A stretch of DNA of 55,650 nucleotides from Candidatus Nealsoniibacteriota bacterium (lineage in GTDB: Bacteria; Patescibacteriota; Minisyncoccia; Minisyncoccales; GWA2-38-27). The DNA is taken from contig JAUWYA010000002.1 in NCBI GenBank assembly GCA_030616085.1, positions 1-55,650 on the forward strand, given 5' to 3'. Made by a program: the position numbers and the translations under genes. Shown piece by piece: positions 49,492 through 55,650 of this stretch; the first letter of the stretch is position 1, and the number at the start of each line of letters is the position of its first letter. The notes beneath the pieces were generated by a model that saw only the letters and a program-made list of their open reading frames with translations, searched no databases and had not been told where the DNA came from.

Positions 49492-50181
49492 TTAAAGAAA
49501 AAGTTTCGGGAAGTCAGTGCCGATTTCATCAACGCCCATATTAATCAACCTCTCTCCTTCTTTTTTATTCTTAACATCAAAAACATAAACTTTCATTCCC
49601 AATTTATGAGCCCGGTTAACTATTTTCTTGTTAACAACGGGATAATTAGGACAAACATAATTTATTCCTATCAACCACCCTATAATCCACAAGACTATCT
49701 TTTTACTTATAATATATTCTTCAAATAATAATCCAAGATTAATTCTTCTGTTTAATATAGACATCTCTTGAAGGAACCGAGTTTTAAAAGAAGTTATTGT
49801 AACATTATCTAAAATACCGTTCTTAACAATTAAATCATAAACCCGCCGGGCCGTTCCTTTAGCTTTAAGTTCTATTTGAAGACCAATTTTACCCTTACAT
49901 AAATCAATAACTTCTTGAAGAGTTGGTATTTTCTGTCTTTCTTCGCAATTAAATTTCTTAATTTGCTTTAAAGTTAATTCAGCAATTTTGCCTCTTCCAT
50001 CTGTGGTTCTATCAACATCATCATCGTGAATAACAATCACCTTTTTATCTTTAGTTAATCTAACATCAAGCTCAATTTTATCACATCCTATTTCAATAGC
50101 TTTTTTAAAAGCTAGTAATGTATTTTCCGGAGCATAACCAGAAGCTCCCCTATGGGCCACAATTTTAACTCTCTTCTTCAT
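49492..50181 (-). CDS. Glycerophosphodiester phosphodiesterase
   Basis: 229 aa. AHRGASGYAPENTLLAF, then KIELDVRLTKDKKVIVIHDD with DRTTDGRG, are the metal and catalytic motifs of the GDPD TIM barrel. It cleaves glycerophosphodiesters from phospholipid turnover. No signal peptide, so cytosolic (UgpQ-like). Confidence 0.93.
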   Translation of the reverse strand: MKKRVKIVAHRGASGYAPENTLLAFKKAIEIGCDKIELDVRLTKDKKVIVIHDDDVDRTTDGRGKIAELTLKQIKKFNCEERQKIPTLQEVIDLCKGKIGLQIELKAKGTARRVYDLIVKNGILDNVTITSFKTRFLQEMSILNRRINLGLLFEEYIISKKIVLWIIGWLIGINYVCPNYPVVNKKIVNRAHKLGMKVYVFDVKNKKEGERLINMGVDEIGTDFPKLFL

Positions 50182-50218
50182 ATTTCCATTCTACCCCTTC
50201 ATTTAACTCAGGGCAAGC

Positions 50219-50250
50219 AAAAAATCGCCCAAAAGGCGATCTTTTTTTTG
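50219..50250. terminator. Hairpin terminator before small RNA 2
   Basis: AAATCGCCcaaaaGGCGATCTTTTTTTT. It isolates small RNA 2 from upstream transcription, just as the repeat hairpin at 41022-41052 does for small RNA 1. Confidence 0.7.
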
Positions 50251-50268
50251 ATTTTTTACTTTTTCCAC

Positions 50269-50297
50269 TTGACACTATAAATAGATTTTGCTATATT
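50269..50297 (+). promoter_or_regulatory. Promoter of small RNA 2
   Basis: TTGACA (50269-50274), 17-bp spacer ending TTTGC, TATATT (50292-50297). Same extended -10 form as at 41080 and 48067. Confidence 0.7.
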
Positions 50298-50303
50298 TAA
50301 ATA

Positions 50304-50360
50304 ATCATTACGAAAAAGACCCTTATGCGGTTCTGTCCGCATTGGGGGCTTTTTCATTTT
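50304..50360 (+). ncRNA. Small RNA 2, overlapping the 3' end of an NYN nuclease gene
   Basis: About 55 nt. A nested hairpin ATGCGG-ttctgt-CCGCAT sits inside AAAAAG-ACCC / GGGGG-CTTTTT and is followed by CATTTT. Apart from the promoter there is room only for this structure. Unlike small RNA 1 it overlaps the last codons of the convergent NYN gene. A plain bidirectional terminator is the alternative. Confidence 0.5.
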
Positions 50361-50853
50361 GAGCTTTTAAAATTAACTTTTGATCATCTATATAAGATAT
50401 CTTCGCCCCTGTTCTTTTCAAAAGTATTGAACATTTCTTTGGAGTATTTGGAGATAATATAATACTCAATTTATGCCTTTCTATTAAAAATTTGACTAAA
50501 CCGGCATAATCTCCATCGCTTGTAATAATAACTGCTTTTTAAAATTTATTCTCATAGGTATCACAAACTGCTTGTAATACAAAATCAGCATCGCAATTAC
50601 CTTTTGGCTTTCCTGTTCCGTCATATATAATTTCTTTAAAAATAAGAGTAAATCCTGACTTTTGCAGATATGTGTAAAGATTTTTGTATTTTGAAATCAA
50701 ACCAATAAAAATATAAGCTTTTTTTACGTCATATTTTTCAGATAACCAAATTCTAAATCTTTTATAATCCAAAGACCATCTAAGTTCTTTAATCGCCTTA
50801 TCTAAATTTGCTCCGTCTATATAAGCGAAATTATTACTTTCTTTTTTCTTCAC
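50323..50853 (-). pseudogene. NYN domain nuclease gene interrupted by an in-frame stop
   Basis: From a GTG at 50853 the frame reads FAYIDGANLDKAIKEL, GNCDADFVLQAV and TYENKF, then TAA at 50539-50541, then in the same frame KAVIITSDGDYAGLVKFL and on to a stop at 50323. All catalytic acidic positions of the LabA-type NYN fold are present across the two parts. One codon change therefore separates it from an intact 176-residue nuclease. The C-terminal codons overlap small RNA 2. Confidence 0.8.
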
Positions 50854-50981
50854 AAATTTTATTTCTCAATTAATTTTTTATTCTCTATATATTCAATTTA
50901 CTCCTTTTTTAGCTTAAAATCAAGCTAAAAATAATGACTGAAGCCTCAAAGCCAAGCTTCCTAATGGAAGCTCGGCTTTTT

Positions 50982-51020
50982 GACGACAGCGACGGCATCC
51001 CCTGCGAAGCATTGAGATAA
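50982..51020 (+). pseudogene. Excalibur motif remnant
   Basis: Only DDSDGIPCEALR and a stop remain, the same C-terminal motif as at 22112-22321. It follows directly on a hairpin AAGCCAAGCTTCC / GGAAGCTCGGCTT. The rest of 50854-51112 shows no gene; a GGCGGTAT / ATACCGCC hairpin lies near 51090. Confidence 0.55.
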
Positions 51021-51112
51021 AAAAAGCATAAAAAAAGAGGTGCTGACCATTAAAAATCAACGCCTTTTTATATCTGGCAGTATCGTCTGGCGGTATCGGA
51101 TACCGCCAAGCC

Positions 51113-52522
51113 TTATTTCTTAAAAACAATAAATTTATAACCCAGGAAGTTCCAAACCATGGAAAACATAGTAGCAATCAACGCTCCAACAGTTGCCCAA
51201 ACCTTGGGAGAAATTCCAGCTTGAGGACCAATTACATTTACTGTTAAAGAAGCAATCCCCACATTTATTCCCAAACCAATTCCGCTCACTATTAAAAACT
51301 GCAAAAACTCTGTTGCAGTTTTTTCAGTCTCTCCTTTTTTAAAGGTCCAAAACTTATTCCAGAGAAAACTGTTAATTATGGCTATTAAGAAAGAAACTCC
51401 TTTGAAGACCGGGTAAAAAAGACCAGCAGTGATTCCAGTTAAAAGAATCTGTAAATTGAGCACTCCCCAATCAATCAAAGTGTTGGAAATCCCTACAGTT
51501 ACAAACTTTCCAGCCTGAAAGATAACTGGAACCTTTTTTCCTATAAGACTGGTGATATAAAGGCAGATTGCAGCTGCAATTGGAACAACAATTGCTAAAA
51601 GCAAACCTAAATGAATCTTCCAACCCAAAATATCAATCATTGTCTGGTAAATAACAGTGTCAAATTCTAAGGTTTTTAAAATTGTAAAAGCCAGCCAGGC
51701 AACCATTTCGCCAACAATTAAAGCAGAAATCAAATCAGTTTTTCTCCAAACAACTGACTCTGTTTTCTCTTCTTTTTTCTCATACTTTCCCAAAATCATA
51801 TTCTGTCTAATCTTCAATGTCTCAAAAAGCATTTTAACCATGCTTTTAAACTTTACTTTGCTTTGTGCATCATTTACCCAGGTTATTGGAATTTCTTTAA
51901 TTTTATAGCCCAGCTTCTTTGCTATAACTAAAACCTCTGGATCAAATCCAAAGTGGCGAATAGTGATTCTGGAAAAGATATCTTGAGCTGCTTTTTCTTT
52001 AAAACCTTTGAAACCGCATTGAGTATCTTGAATTTCCCAAAGGCCAATGATTATTTTTCTAACTAATTTAAAACCTCCTCCTAAAAGTACTTTTCTTATC
52101 CAGGGCTGAGGCACAGCTAAGACTGCTCCCTTTATATCCCTTGAACCAATAACAATATCATATCCTGCTTCAAACTGTGGCCACATTTTCTCAACTTGAT
52201 CAATTGAAGTTGAATTATCAGCATCAGTAAAAACCCTATATTCTCCCTTAGCTTCAAATATCCCCTCTTTTACTCCAAAACCCTTGCCCAGCCGTTGCTT
52301 GAACTCAAGGACTTTTAAGTTATTAATCTCTGGAATCAAATCCCTTGTTACTTCAACTGTCTTGTCGCTTGAACCATCGCTTACTACAATAATTTCAGAA
52401 GTATATGTTTGCCTTTTCAAATAGTTATTGATTTCTCGCAAAGTTTTTGGCAGTCTTTTTTCTTCATTATAAGCAGGAATGATTACTGAGAGGTGAACCC
52501 TTTTTTGATTTTGATTATTCAT
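51113..52522 (-). CDS. GT2 glycosyltransferase fused to a GtrA-like membrane domain
   Basis: 469 aa. Residues 1-235 are a dolichyl-phosphate-sugar-synthase type GT2 domain: VIIPAYNEEKRLPKTL, VSDGSSDKT, FTDADNSTS and the DTQCGFKGF block. It would load a sugar onto a polyprenyl phosphate. Residues about 265-469 are membrane segments ending in a GtrA-like flippase domain (GKFVTVGISNTLIDWG, NSFLWNKFWTF). The adjacent divergent GT39-like gene would use the lipid-linked sugar. Confidence 0.9.
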   Translation of the reverse strand: MNNQNQKRVHLSVIIPAYNEEKRLPKTLREINNYLKRQTYTSEIIVVSDGSSDKTVEVTRDLIPEINNLKVLEFKQRLGKGFGVKEGIFEAKGEYRVFTDADNSTSIDQVEKMWPQFEAGYDIVIGSRDIKGAVLAVPQPWIRKVLLGGGFKLVRKIIIGLWEIQDTQCGFKGFKEKAAQDIFSRITIRHFGFDPEVLVIAKKLGYKIKEIPITWVNDAQSKVKFKSMVKMLFETLKIRQNMILGKYEKKEEKTESVVWRKTDLISALIVGEMVAWLAFTILKTLEFDTVIYQTMIDILGWKIHLGLLLAIVVPIAAAICLYITSLIGKKVPVIFQAGKFVTVGISNTLIDWGVLNLQILLTGITAGLFYPVFKGVSFLIAIINSFLWNKFWTFKKGETEKTATEFLQFLIVSGIGLGINVGIASLTVNVIGPQAGISPKVWATVGALIATMFSMVWNFLGYKFIVFKK

Positions 52523-52662
52523 TGTTTTATTATTGCAGCTTACGCTGCATAATTACGGCATTCGGTTGAAAAAGAAAAATAAATTTTTCTTTTTCTCCCT
52601 TGCTTGTAATTATAACATAAAAGATGTTAAAATGTTAATAAAGATAAAGAATAAAAAGTGAA

Positions 52663-52751
52663 GAAAACAAATTTTTAAATCATGGGGATTGGGCGCGGCG
52701 AGTCCGCCAAAGGCGGGCGAGAAGGGGGCTTGATTTAAAAATTTTGTTTTC
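52663..52751. repeat. Inverted repeat around a GC-rich hairpin
   Basis: GAAAACAAATTTTTAAATCA (52663-52682) and its complement with one extra base (52731-52751) enclose a GC-rich core with CCGCC-aaa-GGCGG. It ends 15 bp before the start codon of the GT39-like gene. The AA dinucleotide lies on both outer sides. Confidence 0.75.
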
Positions 52752-52766
52752 AAAGCTTATTACTTT

Positions 52767-54677
52767 ATGTCTAATCGTCTCACAAATTTAATCGCTGGCC
52801 TTCTACTTATTATAGTATTCCTGGTCTGTTTTTTCAGTATGAAAGGCGATTCAGCCACAATGGATGAAATGTCTCATATCCCGGCTGGCTATTCTTATCT
52901 AACGCAGAAAGACTTTCGTATTAACCCGGAGCATCCTCCATTGGTAAAAGACCTGGCTGCTCTTCCACTTCTATTTTTAGATCTAAACTTCCCGGAAGAC
53001 CATAGCTCCTGGGCTGAGGGAACTAATGAACAATGGACGTATGGTTCTCAATTCCTATACTATTCAGGAAATAATCCTGATCAGATTATATTTTGGGCCA
53101 GAATCCCAATGATTCTGCTTTTATTATTCTTAGGCTGGTTCATATTCCGCTGGACAAAAGAATTAGCAGGAAACAAAATTGCTCTTTTAGTATTAACTCT
53201 ATTTTCTTTCTCCCCTACTTTCTTAGCCCATGGAAGATTGGTAACTACTGATGTTGCTGCAGCTTTGGGAGTGGTTATGGCTTCATATTTCTGGATAAAA
53301 TTCCTAAGAAGCCCGACAAAAAAGAATATAATCTTTGCAGGCCTGATATTTGGAGTATCAATGCTTTTAAAGTTTTCTTTAGTTCTGGTTATCCCTCTCT
53401 TTGGCATAATCACTGTAATTTATGCTTGGTTGAACCCCGTTAGAGGTTATAAAGGCAAAATGGGAGCACAAAGCGAAAAAACCTCTAACGGGGTGAAATT
53501 CCAAGAAAAAGACTTTAAACAACGTTTCTTAGAAGTTTTAAAATACATTGGCATGGCTCTAATTGCAGGAATAATTGGAATGATTCTTATCTGGCCAGTT
53601 TATCAATTCCATCTTTTAAATTATCCAGCTGAACGCCAAGTGCGGGATTCTGAGATTACTTTAGCTTCAGGCGGTATAAATATTACAGAAGGTATTTGCA
53701 TCTGGATGGCTGATAAACCTGGACTAAGACCTTATGGCCATTACTTTCTAGGGCTTCTAATGGCTAGCCAAAGGGTATCTGGAGGCAATACTGTATATTT
53801 TCTTAATGAAATTTCAAATAGAGGCTGGTGGTATTATTTCCCTGTTGTTTACCTTTTAAAAGTTCCTTTAGCTTTTCATATTTTATCTTTAATTGCTCTT
53901 TTGTATGTATTCTGGCTAATTATAATTAAAAGGCCTTTTTGGCAGAATATCTTTCACCGAATAAAAGAATGGATAAAGAATCATTTTACAGAATTTTCAA
54001 TGCTGGTGTTTTTGGCAATTTATTGGATCACTTCTATAACCGGAGCTCTTAATATTGGTGTAAGGCATATTTTACCTGTTTTTCCTTTCATATATATATT
54101 AGTTGGTTTGGCAATAGCAGCATGGATAAACCCCGTTAGAGATTACAAGAGCGATGAAGAAAGGCAAATCAAACAAATCTCTAACGGGGTAAAAAGAATA
54201 TCCAGCGCGCTTTGGAAAAAAATAGCAGTTTCTCTAGTTTTAGTGCTTTTGGCCTTTTACATAATCTCTTCTCTCTTAGTTTGGCCCCACTATCTAACCT
54301 ATTATAATGAAATTGCCAAAGGTCCTAAGAATGGATACAAATATGCAGTGGATTCAAATTATGACTGGGGCCAGGATTTGAAAAGATTAAAAGAATGGGT
54401 AGATGAAAATGAGATTGAGAAAATTTATCTTAGTTATTTTGGCGGAGGCAATCCTGAATATTATCTAAAGGAAAAATATGCTCCTTGGTGGGGTGATCGT
54501 GATAAAAAAGAACTTCCAGAAGGAAGTTACTTGGCAGTCTCTTTAACATTGCTTCAAGGAGGCAAAGGAACTGCTGTAGCCGGCTTTGACCAATCAACCG
54601 GCTATTATCGCTGGCTTGACGATTATGAACCAATAGCTCGAATCGGCAACTCAATATTCATTTATTATATTGACTAA
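52767..54677 (+). CDS. GT39-like membrane glycosyltransferase carrying two palindromic insertions
   Basis: 636 aa, GT-C fold. The first outer loop has TMDEMSHIPAGYSYL with the D-E pair expected of ArnT/PMT-type enzymes and INPEHPPLVKDLAALPLLFL. About ten membrane helices follow, with a C-terminal soluble part (DSNYDWGQDLKRL). It would transfer a sugar from a polyprenyl phosphate, fitting the GT2-GtrA gene next door. Two segments, NPVRGYKG...KTSNGV and NPVRDYKS...QISNGV, are encoded by separate 61-bp elements in loops between helices. Confidence 0.88.
   Translation: MSNRLTNLIAGLLLIIVFLVCFFSMKGDSATMDEMSHIPAGYSYLTQKDFRINPEHPPLVKDLAALPLLFLDLNFPEDHSSWAEGTNEQWTYGSQFLYYSGNNPDQIIFWARIPMILLLLFLGWFIFRWTKELAGNKIALLVLTLFSFSPTFLAHGRLVTTDVAAALGVVMASYFWIKFLRSPTKKNIIFAGLIFGVSMLLKFSLVLVIPLFGIITVIYAWLNPVRGYKGKMGAQSEKTSNGVKFQEKDFKQRFLEVLKYIGMALIAGIIGMILIWPVYQFHLLNYPAERQVRDSEITLASGGINITEGICIWMADKPGLRPYGHYFLGLLMASQRVSGGNTVYFLNEISNRGWWYYFPVVYLLKVPLAFHILSLIALLYVFWLIIIKRPFWQNIFHRIKEWIKNHFTEFSMLVFLAIYWITSITGALNIGVRHILPVFPFIYILVGLAIAAWINPVRDYKSDEERQIKQISNGVKRISSALWKKIAVSLVLVLLAFYIISSLLVWPHYLTYYNEIAKGPKNGYKYAVDSNYDWGQDLKRLKEWVDENEIEKIYLSYFGGGNPEYYLKEKYAPWWGDRDKKELPEGSYLAVSLTLLQGGKGTAVAGFDQSTGYYRWLDDYEPIARIGNSIFIYYID
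53434..53494. repeat. 61-bp palindromic element, first copy in the GT39-like gene
   Basis: Arms ACCCCGTTAGAGGTT / AACCTCTAACGGGGT, flanked by GA on both sides; read in frame as NPVRG...SNGV. Confidence 0.92.
54130..54190. repeat. 61-bp palindromic element, second copy in the GT39-like gene
   Basis: Arms ACCCCGTTAGAGATT / AATCTCTAACGGGGT, flanked by AA on both sides; read in frame as NPVRD...SNGV. Its centre differs from the first copy, so the two are independent insertions. Confidence 0.92.
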
Positions 54678-54747
54678 TAAGAACCTGCTTGCTTCGCTCG
54701 CAAAACCTTGATTCGCTAAGGTATGAATATATATATATATTCTTGAA
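54678..54747 (+). repeat. Dispersed leader element, copy 4
   Basis: AATAAGAACCTGC, a hairpin TTGCTTCGCTCGCAA, ACCTTGATTCGCTAAGGT, then an (AT) tract and TTCTTGAATTAAG. It fills the space between two convergent genes, so it has no downstream gene to serve as leader for. Confidence 0.65.
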
Positions 54748-55500
54748 TTAAGTTTCAGGAAAAATGTAGATTTTTTCAAATCTTAAATCAATATATTCAA
54801 GATTCTCTCTATTTTCAAGAGAGATTTTTTCTTTTAGCAAAATACCAAACTCTTCTAACTGCCAGTCTAAGTCTCTTTTAGGATTAAAATAGATATTCCA
54901 ATTTTCCATAGTTTCAACATCTATTCTTTTTTCAGATTTTATCAGAATTTCCTTAATAGGAATCTTTAAATCATTTCTTAATACAGAATTGATTTTTAAG
55001 ACCTGGTCTAATTGTTCTTTTTGAATAAGGTCTTTCTCGCTTTTAATAATTAACATTTCCAATGGTTTTTCAGGAATCTCTTCAAAAATCACTGCTTCTT
55101 TGTCAATAAAGAAATACCCTCCATATTTAGAAATAACAGCAACTGGTTTTCTTTCTTCAATCTGAACTAATAAAGAATCAGGGATATCTCTTTTTATACT
55201 TACGCTTGCAATTTGGACATATCTTTTTAAAAGTATTATGTTTATCTTTTTTAAGTCGGCGAGAAAGATATTTTTAGCATTATCTGAAACAATAGTTTTA
55301 ATCTCTTCAGCAGACGTTTTTTCAGTCCCTGAAATCACTATATTCTTTATTTGAAAAACAGAAGAAAAGATAAAAAAATAGGTCAAACCCGATAAGATAA
55401 TAAAAAATAAAAGACCTAGCCAAAAAAACTTATTCTTAAAGATATTAAAAACAGATCTTTTCTTTCTAGTCCTAAATGATTTTTTGTATCTATGCTTCAT
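54748..55500 (-). CDS. ftsQ: Cell division protein FtsQ/DivIB
   Basis: 250 aa. A basic cytosolic tail (KSFRTRKKRS), one membrane helix (about 27-48), then the POTRA domain starting FQIKNIVISGTEKTSAEEI and the beta domain with VQIEERKPVAVI. It links septal synthases to the division ring. No ftsA or ftsZ is in the window. Confidence 0.9.
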   Translation of the reverse strand: MKHRYKKSFRTRKKRSVFNIFKNKFFWLGLLFFIILSGLTYFFIFSSVFQIKNIVISGTEKTSAEEIKTIVSDNAKNIFLADLKKINIILLKRYVQIASVSIKRDIPDSLLVQIEERKPVAVISKYGGYFFIDKEAVIFEEIPEKPLEMLIIKSEKDLIQKEQLDQVLKINSVLRNDLKIPIKEILIKSEKRIDVETMENWNIYFNPKRDLDWQLEEFGILLKEKISLENRENLEYIDLRFEKIYIFPET

Positions 55501-55515
55501 GAATCTTCAAGTGTT

Positions 55516-55650
55516 TTAGATACATACATTTTGCACTCCAGATCTAAGGACTTGATTAGGAGTTTTGCCATTTAATCCGCAGTGTTTGGTATCATTGTAA
55601 GTCATATTCCATAGTCTTAATTTGTATCTTAATTCTTCGAATGAATTAAA
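55516..55650 (-). CDS. Integrase-type transposase, C-terminal end (cut by window edge)
   Basis: The minus strand reads RYKLRLWNMTYNDTKHCGLN then GKTPNQVLRSG and a stop. The Y-N-x-x-K/R-x-H-x-x-L-x-G-K-T-P pattern is the end of IS481/IS3-type rve integrase domains. The start lies outside the window, so completeness cannot be judged. Confidence 0.75.
   Translation of the reverse strand, partial: FNSFEELRYKLRLWNMTYNDTKHCGLNGKTPNQVLRSGVQNVCI

Overview
This window reads as a chromosome segment of a Candidate Phyla Radiation (Patescibacteria, probably Parcubacteria-like) bacterium. The DNA is strongly AT-rich and genes are short and tightly packed. Standard genetic code is in use, since TGA works as a stop. 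Surface proteins are held by an N-terminal helix instead of a lipobox, and Excalibur-domain and cysteine-repeat secreted proteins typical of this group are present. Placement is inference from style and gene families, not from a marker phylogeny.

Layout. (1) 20-550: an IS200/IS605-like element. (2) 555-13.9 kb: a minus-strand array of eight intact paralogues that each join a divergent helical N-terminal region to a C-terminal PEP-enzyme phosphohistidine swivel domain. One separate ATP-grasp (PPDK/PEP synthase N-terminal) protein sits among them, with two decayed paralogue remnants. Two plus-strand phosphatase genes (low-molecular-weight phosphatase fold and histidine phosphatase fold) sit inside the array with their own promoters and terminators. 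The domain split matches rifampin phosphotransferase cut into a shared ATP module and many acceptor plus swivel modules. (3) 14-20 kb: housekeeping genes uppS, a GGR-like flavoprotein, rpmA, pyrG, rplI and a C-terminal processing protease. (4) 20.1-22.1 kb: a DpnA-like DNA methyltransferase with an unrecognised partner protein (candidate endonuclease) and three tiny proteins. (5) 22.1-28.3 kb: a seven-repeat Cys-rich secreted protein, a small NPF-repeat membrane protein, a caspase-like multidomain protein with a small partner, and three nucleotide-metabolism-like genes. (6) 28.5-35.4 kb: a branched-chain-amino-acid-type ABC transporter with three substrate-binding paralogues. (7) 35.7-38.4 kb: an ECF sigma factor and a membrane partner, each behind the same ECF-type promoter, then an operon of three tiny proteins. 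(8) 38.5-42.5 kb: a segment flanked by an 84-bp direct repeat next to tRNA-Ala, holding radical SAM, methyltransferase, small RNA, NYN nuclease and deaminase genes. (9) 42.5-48.1 kb: tRNA-Ala, acyltransferase, MBL hydrolase, tRNA-Lys and grpE-dnaK-dnaJ. (10) 48.1-55.65 kb: an orphan membrane protein, a GDPD, a second small-RNA/NYN locus, two glycosyltransferases, ftsQ and a transposase end cut by the window edge.

Two things stand out. First, the split phosphotransfer array looks like a combinatorial system in which one ATP-grasp kinase could charge many swivel domains, each serving a different acceptor. Second, a family of palindromic elements (arms ACCCCGTTAGAGATT and its complement) is inserted in frame inside pyrG, a flavoprotein gene and twice in one glycosyltransferase gene. 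All four are exactly 61 bp, and all seven paired copies in the window are flanked by a 2-bp direct repeat. This is a protein-invading mobile palindrome comparable in logic to the Rickettsia palindromic elements. Also notable are two loci where a short hairpin RNA with its own promoter and terminator runs into the 3' end of an NYN-ribonuclease gene.
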